This document shows positions 1 to 8,507 of a stretch of DNA of 20,143 nucleotides, in pieces. The notes beneath the pieces were generated by a model. That model was not told the DNA's origin. It was given only the letters and a program-made list of their open reading frames with translations, and ran no database searches. The stretch covers positions 1 to 20,143 of the forward strand of contig JAUWZT010000027.1 of assembly GCA_030615145.1 (NCBI GenBank), written 5' to 3'. The position numbers were made by a program, and so were the translations under genes. Each line of letters opens with the position of its first letter. The stretch's first letter is position 1. Source of the stretch: Promethearchaeota archaeon. Its GTDB lineage: Archaea > Asgardarchaeota > Lokiarchaeia > Sigyniarchaeales > SOKP01.

Positions 1-162
1 TTTTGTGAAATTTAATTATACAAAAATTAAATAACACTTTGTTGTTAAGGTATATAAAATTAAGTCAATTTTAACGAATAATATAATTTTTAGCTTAAGT
101 TAAGAGACATTTAATTTCATCAAATATTATCACCGATTAAGATCTTCTTCTAATAATTTCAA

Positions 163-1240
163 TTAAGTATCTCCCCTTAATTTTTTCTCAGTAATATCTT
201 GAGCAATAAATTGGATTAAAATCTCATCATGCAATCGAATTAAAGAAGCTGTGTAACAAACCCATATTAATTTTCCTTCCTTATTATAACCTTGAATTTC
301 GCTTTGTTCTACATCTTGTCCTTGAATTAATTGATCGTATACATTCTGAAGAATGGATAAGGTACTTGAAGGTAAAGTCATGAGTTGTAGAAATTTTTTA
401 CCAACCAAATCTTCTTTTTTGTACTTAAACAACTTATAAGTAGCATAATTACAATCTATTATAGTACCTCCAAAATTTGAGATTATTATTGCGTTTGGGG
501 AAGTTTGGAATAAGTGCCGAAACTTTTTATCCGAATCTTTTAAAGTTAATATTTTTTCACGATATTTATTTTCTAAATCCTTTTCTAAATCTTCATATTT
601 TAATATATATTCTCGTATTTTTTCATCGAATTTTTTTTGTTCTTCTATTTCTCTTATAACTCCAATAAACCTAAAATTTCCGTTCTGCTTAAAAACGCCC
701 CCTTTTGCCGAGACTAAGATGTAATGTCCATCTTTATGGCGGGTTCTGTATACTGCTGATCGAAGCTCCCCCTTATTTATTGATTCTTCGAGTTTTTTAA
801 TAATTTTGGGTAAATCTTCTGGATGGATAAAGTTAAACGCGTTTAAACCTATCAATTCTTCAGGTTGAAAACCAAATAATTTGAAAGTTTGAGGACTACA
901 ATAAATAAATGTACCATCTGAATCTATTTCCATAATTACATCCAATATATTGTTAATAAGATAACGATATTGTTCCAATATATTCTTTCTAACTACTCTT
1001 TTACGTTTATCTTTATCCAGACTAGTTAATTCTGATTCATAAGCGCTAAGATCGTCTAATTTTTGTGTTTTCTCGTAAAATTTTTTAATTTCGTTCAGTT
1101 CTACAGTAATTAATGTATGACCGATATGGACTCTTTCAAACGATTTTATTTGAATTTGGTTAGTCGGATCGTTCGGATTAATGATTATATATTTCTTACA
1201 TCTAACACAAGCTCTAACTCTAATTTCCTTCTCAACTCAT
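163..1240 (-). CDS. PAS-domain sensor protein; start region frameshifted
   Basis: Two PAS domains are visible, the first starting near the TTG at 978 and the second about 150 residues later, joined by a charged coiled coil. Each ends in a typical PAS/PAC sequence (for example AQDITEKK). There is no histidine kinase or other output domain, so it probably senses a ligand or redox state and signals through partners. The frame stays open upstream to 1236 and encodes a plausible N-terminal zinc motif, CVRC followed by HIGH (C-x2-C...H-x2-H). No ATG, GTG or TTG lies in frame there. An ATG at 1240 reads M-S-stop, but deleting one base from the AA at 1234-1235 joins it as M-S-E-K-E-I-R-V. I therefore give the gene to 1240. 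A shorter product from the TTG at 978 (271 residues) is possible. Stop is TAA at 163-165. Family sure, start uncertain. Confidence 0.75.
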
Positions 1241-1326
1241 TGTTGTTAAATAAAATGCAAAAATGAGATTAAACTATTACCATTACTTGAATAAATATTC
1301 TAAATTAATAAATTTTTTCTGTAACC

Positions 1327-1443
1327 TTATTTTTTTTTGACTTTTCCCAACTTCGTAAGGTTTTGACGCACCCGCCGAGTAAATCTACTGCAACACCAAT
1401 AGAATATATATTTTTCAGAAGAGAGAATACATTCTTAAAACCT
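1327..1443 (-). other. GC-richer open stretch, possible gene remnant or ncRNA
   Basis: The gap 1241-1561 has no convincing gene. Within it, about 1337-1404 is clearly richer in G+C than its surroundings. On the - strand it reads open for 38 codons after a TAA and ends at the TAA at 1327-1329, with the coding-like end VDLLGGCVKTLRSWEK. There is no ATG, GTG or TTG start. The + strand is also open across the same interval, so the coding strand is not decided. I do not recognise a family. It may be the 3' remnant of a decayed gene, a small RNA, or a piece of a repeated element, given the inverted repeats described separately. Confidence 0.25.
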
Positions 1444-1445
1444 TA
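1356..1445. repeat. 90-bp segment bounded by 9-bp inverted repeats
   Basis: TAAGGTTTT at 1356-1364 and AAAACCTTA at 1437-1445 are perfect inverted repeats enclosing the GC-richer stretch. A further AACCTTA at 1323-1329 could pair with 1356-1362 in an alternative 7-bp stem. Short terminal inverted repeats on a small non-coding segment resemble a miniature transposable element or a structured RNA. No flanking target-site duplication is obvious, and 9-bp matches are not rare in AT-rich DNA. Confidence 0.25.
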
Positions 1446-1561
1446 GAGGTTATTTAAATTTATATCAAAATCAGATTGAATTATGAATTACTAAATGGAT
1501 AAAGGGCAAAATTCTATACAAATTAAAAAAAAGTAAAGAAATTGATTTAATAAAAATTTAA

Positions 1562-2521
1562 TTAAAAATTCGAGTAAATCATAAATTTGTTAGCAGAGCC
1601 TAAACTATAAATCTCGAACTTAGCTCCCTTCTTTGTTTCACAGAACATCTGAATCATAGGAAATAGATAAATTTGCGTGGTGATTTGTGCTTCCTTATCT
1701 TTTGAGTGACTTTTGTAGTCGCTTCCTGCTGAATTAATCGTTTTTTTAATGTTTTTATTCCAATAACCTAAAGAGGCTTCCGCTTTGGACTCTAGATCTT
1801 TAAAATCGTTAAATCTTATACCCTCAACTTCTTCTATAATTTGGTGAAGATCTCGCTCAATTTCTTTTTCGTATTTTGTTTGTGCGCTGCTATGGAGTAC
1901 TGGAATTCCAGTAACGACAGTTTTAAAAGGGACGGGTAGAATTTGATATTTATACAAGCTTTTATGACCTTCACAATCATTACATTTTACTTTACTCGTA
2001 CCTGTACCAAAACAGACGCCACATGGATAAGAAAACGGTTTAATCTCCTTTTTCTGTTCTTCACCAGTTAACACAGTCAATTTTTCTTCGATTTTTCCCG
2101 TTCCTTTACATGTTTTACATTTTTCTTCTATAAAACCTTTACCGCTACAATTTTTACAAGAAACTGCTTGAATTGTTTCGTATGTAGGTACTTTTTCATC
2201 GCCTTTCCAATTTTCTTTATTAAGCTTACCTGCACCCTTAAAAGAGTAAAATGTTTCTCTCACTACTCTTGGGGCAAGAACAATTTTTTCTTCCGTACCT
2301 TTGGGTACCGCACCAATAGTTTTTTTAATCGCAAAATAAATTGCGGCTTCTTTTTGGGTATCTTTTACGTATTCTGCAGCACTTACAGCGTCTAACGAAA
2401 AAACAGCACCTTTGGTGCCAAATTGTTTTTCCATCCTTTTCTTATCTTTTCTTACTGCACGTTGCTTCCACTTCTCAAAAATTTCATCTAAATTAGGAGT
2501 CTTTATTCTTATGTCTGGCAT
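1562..2521 (-). CDS. DnaJ-type zinc-finger (CxxCxGxG) protein without J domain
   Basis: This 319-residue soluble protein carries four CxxC motifs in the DnaJ/Hsp40 cysteine-rich pattern: C122/C125 (CKNCSGKG), C135/C138 (CKTCKGTG), C167/C170 (CGVCFGTG) and C180/C183 (CNDCEGHK). In Hsp40s such motifs pair to form two zinc sites that bind unfolded substrate or partners. The N-terminal 120 residues lack the J-domain HPD motif, so it should not stimulate an Hsp70 in the usual way. The last 120 residues are not recognisable and do not clearly match the DnaJ C-terminal domain. Start is ATG at 2521, with a divergent AT-rich intergenic region shared with the small gene at 2642. Likely a zinc-dependent protein or nucleic-acid binding factor; exact role unknown. 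Confidence 0.8.
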   Translation of the reverse strand: MPDIRIKTPNLDEIFEKWKQRAVRKDKKRMEKQFGTKGAVFSLDAVSAAEYVKDTQKEAAIYFAIKKTIGAVPKGTEEKIVLAPRVVRETFYSFKGAGKLNKENWKGDEKVPTYETIQAVSCKNCSGKGFIEEKCKTCKGTGKIEEKLTVLTGEEQKKEIKPFSYPCGVCFGTGTSKVKCNDCEGHKSLYKYQILPVPFKTVVTGIPVLHSSAQTKYEKEIERDLHQIIEEVEGIRFNDFKDLESKAEASLGYWNKNIKKTINSAGSDYKSHSKDKEAQITTQIYLFPMIQMFCETKKGAKFEIYSLGSANKFMIYSNF

Positions 2522-2641
2522 AATAATATCACATTAATTTTTTAATACTTGAATTTATTTATTTAATAACTTTAGAATTATAAAAATATAAAATAGAATA
2601 ATTTATAATTTTATTAAAACTAAATTAAAAAAAAAAAGAAG

Positions 2642-2803
2642 ATGTCAGCAGAAGAACGTCAAAGTGTAGAATACTTTTTACAATGGATTCAACAAGGAGG
2701 CCTTAAAGATTGGATAGACCACTTTTTAAATCAAGGAGATGAATTGAAATTAAGGCAAATAAAAGAGATTTACGATAAAATCAAAACTGTTTTTGGATTT
2801 TAG
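2642..2803 (+). CDS. Small 53-residue hypothetical protein
   Basis: An ATG at 2642 opens a 53-codon frame ending in TAG at 2801-2803. It begins MSAEERQSVEYFLQWI and ends IYDKIKTVFGF. The protein is amphipathic, apparently all-helical, and rich in charged residues and aromatics (two Trp, four Phe, two Tyr), a composition unlike random AT-rich translation. It sits 59 bases upstream of the helicase in the same orientation, so it may share its transcript. It has no cysteine pairs, signal peptide or membrane helix. I do not recognise a family. Its real-gene status rests on composition, an ATG start and its fit into the gap. Confidence 0.5.
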   Translation: MSAEERQSVEYFLQWIQQGGLKDWIDHFLNQGDELKLRQIKEIYDKIKTVFGF

Positions 2804-2862
2804 ATTCTAATTTTTGTTATTTTAGTTTAATAAAAGTTCTTATAAATTGAACGGTTTTTCTT

Positions 2863-5532
2863 TTGGCTACTCCTTTAAAAGATTATTTCATTGTATTCGA
2901 TAGAAATTTTGAAAACAAGAAGCAACTATATTTCAACGTAAACTTCTTTTATCTGAAATCGTATAAGAAAAAAAGACAAATCTTTTCTTACATCAATAAG
3001 CCATTCTTTAGAGGTTTAGTACTTTTTGGGTTAGACTTTAAAGATAAAGTACGCCCCGTAAATTTTTCCAAGATTCAAGAAAACGGCCACTTAGAGCAAA
3101 TAAATCCGCGGCTCCTTAAAAAAATTTTAATTGACGAAAAAAATAAATTTATTGGTTTTTCAAGCCAAACTGATCCAGAAGAATTCAAACTATTAAAACA
3201 AATGCTTGAAAATTTTCAGTTCGACGAAAATAATATTGTCTACCTAACATTTTGCAAATCTTGCTTAGAGGATAAAAAATTCACTATTTTAAGCGAAAAA
3301 ACCAAGATAAAATCGTTAATAAATCAATATATTTGCTCTGATTGCGCGTTGGATATTGTTCTAAAACAAGCACAAGTTGCGGGCCTTATATCTTCTCATA
3401 AAATCAATCTTAAACTTAAGAATTTTTTTAATCATTTAATTTTAAAATTTAGGGATACTAATAGAGTACTAAAAGCTTTTAAAGTGGATTTTAACCCCGT
3501 TAAAAACAAGGACTTGACATTGTATGATGTCGAAAGAATTCCTCCAATTAGCAAAAAATACCTCAACTATTCGATTGATAACCTTAAAATTCACAAAGAT
3601 TTTAAAGCTTTGTTAAAAACGCTTAATATTTTGACTTTACTACCAATACAAGTAATTTCAATTGAAAGAGGTTTGATAGAAGAACATAGTAATCAATTGG
3701 TTATGGCACCCACATCTGCAGGTAAAACTTTAGTTGGCGAATTAGCAGGGATTACAAGAGTGTTGAGTGAAAAGCGTAAAATGCTTTATTTAGTACCGAT
3801 AGTAGCATTAGCTAATGTTAGAACAGAAGAATTTAAAAGTAAATATAAGAAACTCAACTTAAAAATTATTAAGAAAGTAGGAGAATCTATCCTTGAAAAA
3901 AAAGGACCGGACGATTTAGGCACACTGAGAACCGCTGATGTGATTATCGGTACATACGAAGCTATTGATTACATTTTAAGAAGTGGTAATAAAGAAAAAC
4001 TAGGAACAATAGGAACAATAATTATCGATGAGATTCAGACTTTAAGCGATCAAGACCGAGGGTTCATTTTGGACGGTTTTATAGCGATATTAAAGTCTTT
4101 CTTTAAAGATGTGCAATTTTTATATTTAAGCGCAACAATAGGTGCGCCAGAAGCTTTAGCGAAGAAGTTGGGTTGCATTTTGATTAATTACAATAATAGA
4201 CCTGTTCCTATTGAACGCCATTTAATATTATGTCTCAATGAATCAATAAAACTCAGAAATATTACAAAATTAGTGCGAGCAGCATACTCAGAAACCTCTA
4301 CATTTGGGTTTAGAGGTCAATCTATAATATTTACAAATTCAAGAAAAAAGTGCGAATCACTAGCTAATTACCTCCAAAATAAAGGATTAAAAGTGATGTC
4401 ATATCACTCTGGGCTAACACATGAAGAGCGTAAAGTAATTGAATTTCAATTTCAAAAGCAACATATTTCAGCAGTTGTCGCAACAGCAGCTTTAGCAGCT
4501 GGAGTAGATTTTCCGGCAAAACAAGTGATTTTTGAATCGCTAGTTATGGGGATCAGCTTATTAACTGTTGCCGAATTTGAGCAAATGTTAGGAAGGGCTG
4601 GAAGGCTAAAAAAACATGATGTTGGATTGGCATATCTACTTGTAGAACCGGGAAAAATATGTTCTCATGAAACTAAAATAACCGAAGAAAATATTGCTAT
4701 TAACTTATTAAATGGAAAAATAAAAGACTTTGAATTACTGCTTGACGAGGATAAATTTTTAACGGAGCTATTAGCGTTCATCTCAACATATAATGAAGGA
4801 GTCGAGAAAGAGAAAATATATAAATTCTATAACTTTTTAATTAATTCTGATTACGAATTAGAAGAGTTTTTAAAAAAATTATTAAAACTTAAACTTATTC
4901 AAATAGAAAATAATGCTATATATAAACCCACTTTATTAGGTCAAGCCGTTGCTAAATCTTTTTTAACCGTTGAAAAAAGCCTGGAAATTATCAATAGCTT
5001 AAAAAAGAAAGAGAAAAAGATTATCGATATTGTTCTTGAATTAAAAGCATTGAGAAACGTTTATTTAACAAAAAAAGTTGTAGCAGATTTATCAAAAAAC
5101 TATCAAAGATCAAAATATTTTTCTAATAATTTCTTCAGCGCAGCAGTCTTATCGTTGATGGATGCTAATTATGTGAAGAAAAGAAAAACATTTTCTCGCG
5201 AATTTATAGAATATATTGTTAAATGGACAAGAGAAATTTTCAACTGCGATTGTAAGGATAGCCCTTATTGTGAATGTGGAAGGTTGAACTTAGAGAGAAT
5301 CATCTTGAAATTAAGAATTGAGGACAATTTCTCAATTGAAGAGCTTAGTAATTACTTAGAAGAAGAATACAATATTCTAGTATTTAAAGGGGATATTATT
5401 AACTATCTGGAAAGTTTAATATATTCGTTTGAAAGCATATTTAATATTTCAAAAGGGCTGCCCAAGCTGGATTCTGATTATAAGAAGGAACTTTTAGAGA
5501 TTCCCGAAATAATAGAAAGAATTAAGAATTGA
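2863..5532 (+). CDS. Archaea-specific Ski2-like superfamily 2 helicase (ASH-Ski2 type)
   Basis: This 889-residue ATPase has ordered SF2 motifs: Walker A APTSAGKT (282-289), Walker B DEIQ (389-392), motif III SAT (423-425), motif V TAALAAGVDFP (541-551) and motif VI QMLGRAGR (574-581). Before the helicase core, C131/C134 and C158/C161 form a C4 zinc site. Near the C-terminus C795, C797, C803 and C805 make a second cysteine cluster. The N-terminal C4 finger and C-terminal cysteines fit the archaea-specific Ski2-like helicases (COG1202) rather than Hel308. That family has been linked to RNA decay with aRNase J and the exosome in Thermococcales, so a role in RNA turnover is likely here by inference. 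The start is TTG at 2863; no ATG is near. Stop is TGA, showing that UGA terminates at least here. Confidence 0.9.
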   Translation: MATPLKDYFIVFDRNFENKKQLYFNVNFFYLKSYKKKRQIFSYINKPFFRGLVLFGLDFKDKVRPVNFSKIQENGHLEQINPRLLKKILIDEKNKFIGFSSQTDPEEFKLLKQMLENFQFDENNIVYLTFCKSCLEDKKFTILSEKTKIKSLINQYICSDCALDIVLKQAQVAGLISSHKINLKLKNFFNHLILKFRDTNRVLKAFKVDFNPVKNKDLTLYDVERIPPISKKYLNYSIDNLKIHKDFKALLKTLNILTLLPIQVISIERGLIEEHSNQLVMAPTSAGKTLVGELAGITRVLSEKRKMLYLVPIVALANVRTEEFKSKYKKLNLKIIKKVGESILEKKGPDDLGTLRTADVIIGTYEAIDYILRSGNKEKLGTIGTIIIDEIQTLSDQDRGFILDGFIAILKSFFKDVQFLYLSATIGAPEALAKKLGCILINYNNRPVPIERHLILCLNESIKLRNITKLVRAAYSETSTFGFRGQSIIFTNSRKKCESLANYLQNKGLKVMSYHSGLTHEERKVIEFQFQKQHISAVVATAALAAGVDFPAKQVIFESLVMGISLLTVAEFEQMLGRAGRLKKHDVGLAYLLVEPGKICSHETKITEENIAINLLNGKIKDFELLLDEDKFLTELLAFISTYNEGVEKEKIYKFYNFLINSDYELEEFLKKLLKLKLIQIENNAIYKPTLLGQAVAKSFLTVEKSLEIINSLKKKEKKIIDIVLELKALRNVYLTKKVVADLSKNYQRSKYFSNNFFSAAVLSLMDANYVKKRKTFSREFIEYIVKWTREIFNCDCKDSPYCECGRLNLERIILKLRIEDNFSIEELSNYLEEEYNILVFKGDIINYLESLIYSFESIFNISKGLPKLDSDYKKELLEIPEIIERIKN

Positions 5533-5576
5533 AGAAATTTCACTCTTAATACTTTTGTACAATCGAAGAATGGAAT

Positions 5577-6071
5577 TCAAACTCGCTTTCCAACGAGTTC
5601 ACCTCCACAAAATTCGCAAATTTTTTGGTTTTCTTCAGTAATTTCCTTTTTACAAAATGGACAATATTTATCATCAAGTAAATTTTTAGGAAATTTTGTC
5701 TGAATTAAGGGATACTCAAGTTTTTCTTGGGAAGGCATTATTTTATATTTCCATGTAACTGTTAAATTCGAAATTTTACTAACTAAAGATATTTTATGTT
5801 TTCCTGATATAATATTTGAACGATTTGGGATAATTAAAACGAAATTATCTAGTGTAGTTATATTTTCATTATAGATTTTAGAGATATCGTGATTATTATA
5901 AAAAACACCGTTTAATCTTATATGAAAACTATTAGGGAAGAGGTCTACATCAAAAATCACAGTTCCATCTATTTTGATTATTAAACCTTTTAATTCTCCC
6001 AATAAATTACGTTTTAATGTTTCAAATTTTATAGAAAATTCTATGTAATCGCCATTTATTTCTACTTTCAT
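5577..6071 (-). CDS. Hypothetical protein with C-terminal zinc ribbon
   Basis: The C-terminus holds a zinc ribbon, CPFC and CEFC, about 12 residues apart. Ahead of it lie about 130 residues rich in alternating hydrophobics (for example GLIIKIDGTVIFDVDLF), suggesting a beta-sandwich. This layout of a beta domain followed by a short zinc ribbon is frequent in archaeal proteins of unknown function. I place the start at ATG 6071 (MKVEINGDYIEF). A GTG at 6113 would add 14 hydrophobic residues of no recognisable motif. It is convergent with the helicase, with its stop 45 bases past the helicase stop, and divergent from the longin-like gene at 6306. Function unknown. Confidence 0.65.
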   Translation of the reverse strand: MKVEINGDYIEFSIKFETLKRNLLGELKGLIIKIDGTVIFDVDLFPNSFHIRLNGVFYNNHDISKIYNENITTLDNFVLIIPNRSNIISGKHKISLVSKISNLTVTWKYKIMPSQEKLEYPLIQTKFPKNLLDDKYCPFCKKEITEENQKICEFCGGELVGKRV

Positions 6072-6305
6072 AAAGTTTTTTAACAAAAATGAAGGTACGC
6101 GCAGAAAACACACCTTACTTAATTTATTTATTCTCTATATATTTTATAAAAAACCATTTTAAAATAATTAACTAAGAAATAAAATAACATTTTTAGTAAT
6201 TAATTGATTAATAAAAATAGAATAAATGAAATATTATACGATAATTAATTACTTGATTAAATCGAAGATAAAAGTAAAGAATTAATAAAACAAACTTCTA
6301 ATTAT

Positions 6306-7253
6306 ATGATTTATACTATTTTTCTTTATCAAAGCCACACCGGTTTACTGATATACGATAAGAGTTTTCAAGAGATAAATGCTGGAAAAATGGAAATGTT
6401 TAATTCATTTTTTTCAACTATAAAATCTTATGTTTCCGAACTAGTTCTTGACGGTTCAAAAGAATTAAAAAACGTCGAACTAGGCGAATTCATGGTTTCA
6501 ATTACTTCGCTCTCTAAGGTTAAAGTTGATATGGTTATTATCGCTGATAAAGAGGATGCTAAAGCAATAAACAAATTAATTCCTAAGTTAATTAAATTAC
6601 TTCAGAAGTACGAACAACAATTTCTTTCTTGGGATGGGAATAGCGAAGAATTTAAAATATTGGATCATCCACTTACTGAATTAATATCAGCAAATGTAAA
6701 AGATATGAAGAAAACATTGCTAAAAAACCCTGAGCAGATACTTAAATCAATATGGGCACATAAAAAGAAATTAACAGAAGAAGAGTTTGAAAATCTAGTC
6801 CAGGAGAGAGATCTCTTGATTTATAATATAGAAAACGCTGTTAATATCCCAAGTAAACTAGCGATGTCTCAAACAGCTGTAAAGCTTTCAGAAAAGCTAC
6901 AAGATGAAAGCACATTTTTGAAATACCAAGGTGAGGTAAGCAGATTTAAAAATGAATTGAAGGATACAAAGTTCAAATTGAATTATTATTTAAACAAGAT
7001 CAAGACTTCGGTAAACCAAGCTATTGATAATTTAGACCATAACCCAATTCATTTAGGAGATTTTAAAAATTCTTATCTAAATTTGTATTCTTTTAGCACA
7101 AAATTAAAACTATTAATGGAAAAAGGTTGGGAAATTTACCGTGAACTGGCAAGCAAGCTCATTGATAAAGATTCTTTGACTGATCATGAACTCTCTGAAA
7201 TCATTCAAACTTTATTAAATATGAGTACCAATGTGGAGGATTATTTAAATTAA
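6306..7253 (+). CDS. Longin/roadblock-like protein with helical C-terminus
   Basis: The first ~110 residues look like a roadblock/longin fold: an N-terminal beta pair (YTIFLYQSHTGLLIYDKSF), a helix (MFNSFFSTIKSYVSELVLD), further strands (LGEFMVSITSL, VDMVIIADKED) and a closing helix. Proteins of this pattern are abundant in Asgard archaea and are thought to regulate small GTPases or membrane trafficking. Residues ~115-315 are predominantly helical and charged, with stretches compatible with coiled coil and no catalytic motif. There is no signal peptide or membrane span. Start ATG 6306; the 192-base upstream gap is extremely AT-rich. It is convergent with the DRG-family GTPase (27 bases apart), which makes a functional link attractive but unproven. 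Confidence 0.65.
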   Translation: MIYTIFLYQSHTGLLIYDKSFQEINAGKMEMFNSFFSTIKSYVSELVLDGSKELKNVELGEFMVSITSLSKVKVDMVIIADKEDAKAINKLIPKLIKLLQKYEQQFLSWDGNSEEFKILDHPLTELISANVKDMKKTLLKNPEQILKSIWAHKKKLTEEEFENLVQERDLLIYNIENAVNIPSKLAMSQTAVKLSEKLQDESTFLKYQGEVSRFKNELKDTKFKLNYYLNKIKTSVNQAIDNLDHNPIHLGDFKNSYLNLYSFSTKLKLLMEKGWEIYRELASKLIDKDSLTDHELSEIIQTLLNMSTNVEDYLN

Positions 7254-7279
7254 GAATTTTTATGAATAAAACTTAGTAC

Positions 7280-8482
7280 TTATTTTATGTGTAATTCTAT
7301 AATATCGTTTTCTTTTAATTCGTAATCTAATCCCACTTTCTTCTTTTGTTGTCGAGCATCTTTACGAATGACTATTGCGTAATCGAAAGACTCAAAAAAT
7401 TTATGGTGTATTTTTATTGCTACATCTCGTATTGTTGGTTGAATAGGACTACAATCTAGTACTAACGGTTTTTCAGCAACAACACCCTTATGCTTGGTGT
7501 ATATTTTGATTTTTTTTAAAAGATTTAACACAATTTTTCCAAAATCCTCAGGTATTTCCTTTTTTTTTGCACTCGTTCCAATTATTATGGGAAATTTATC
7601 TGAATACGACACTTCTAAGTTATGAAAGGTATTTTCTGTTAGCGATAGGTCTCCTTTTGTTCCCAGAATAATTGCTTTTTTATAAACTACGGAAGAATTT
7701 AAAGTATCGACGATGTGGTCGAGAGTAATCTTCCCAAAAACTCTTACAATAGCATTTCGTATACCTCCTGCGTGTGTTATTTCTCTGATTCTTTCAGTCA
7801 ATTCTTCAATGTTGTTGTTTTCTTTAGATTCACTTGTTAGATAGAATACTTGAATCTTATTGGCCCCCGATTTTTCAATCGTAATTGGAGGAGGGGGGAC
7901 ATTGATTCGTATATAGGATTTGCTCAACTCGCTTAAAAGTACATCCATTTGCTCCTTACAATCTCGAGATAAATCGACGCAAAAGCACAGTAAATCAGCC
8001 GCTCTTAATTGCGATATGATTTCTTTACCATTTCCTATTCCAATTGAAGCTCCTTCCATAATCGAAGGCATATCAACAATTTGATAGCGAATTTTATCGT
8101 ATTCATATATGCCTATCTCCGGAATAGGCGTGAATTTGCCAATTTTTTCTTTAGCAGCCCCTGTCAATAAATTTAATAGAGAGGTTTTTCCTACACCGGG
8201 AGTGTGATAATCGCTTATTAATATTACTTGAAGACCTTCCTTTTTAATCGAGAAAGGACTAACCATTTTACTGATGGATTTGACTCGTGCCTTTTCCGAA
8301 TCTTGTTCTCTCCTAAGTTTTGCAAGGCGAGATTTATTCAAAGCCACAATCTTTTCTGTAGCTTTGTGTTTAGGAACTAGAGACAGAAATTCTTCAAGAC
8401 GTTTTATTTTCTCGTCTATAGAAGAAGCATCTAGATACTTATTGTATGCTGCTTGAGCTTCGGCCCCTATATTTGAGCTCAT
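7280..8482 (-). CDS. Divergent DRG-family GTPase with TGS domain
   Basis: This 400-residue protein follows DRG architecture: an N-terminal helical region (KHKATEKIVALNKSRLAKLR), a G domain with the inserted domain typical of DRG proteins, and a C-terminal TGS domain (about 325-400, ending YELKENDIIELHIK). DRG proteins act on ribosomes or translation. The nucleotide motifs are unusual. G1 is DYHTPGVGKTS (91-101), about two residues longer than the usual DRG loop, with His93 where GxxxxGKT has its first Gly. G3 is DMPS (137-140), with Ser for Gly. G4 is TKGD (275-278) instead of NKxD. G5 is TSAKK (303-307). The lysine and threonine of the P-loop are kept, so nucleotide binding is plausible but hydrolysis may differ. 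It starts 25 bases after a longin-like gene, suggesting one operon. Probably a paralogue of a canonical DRG elsewhere. Confidence 0.85.
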   Translation of the reverse strand: MSSNIGAEAQAAYNKYLDASSIDEKIKRLEEFLSLVPKHKATEKIVALNKSRLAKLRREQDSEKARVKSISKMVSPFSIKKEGLQVILISDYHTPGVGKTSLLNLLTGAAKEKIGKFTPIPEIGIYEYDKIRYQIVDMPSIMEGASIGIGNGKEIISQLRAADLLCFCVDLSRDCKEQMDVLLSELSKSYIRINVPPPPITIEKSGANKIQVFYLTSESKENNNIEELTERIREITHAGGIRNAIVRVFGKITLDHIVDTLNSSVVYKKAIILGTKGDLSLTENTFHNLEVSYSDKFPIIIGTSAKKKEIPEDFGKIVLNLLKKIKIYTKHKGVVAEKPLVLDCSPIQPTIRDVAIKIHHKFFESFDYAIVIRKDARQQKKKVGLDYELKENDIIELHIK

Positions 8483-8507
8483 AGAAATAATACCTTCTTA
8501 AAACGGT

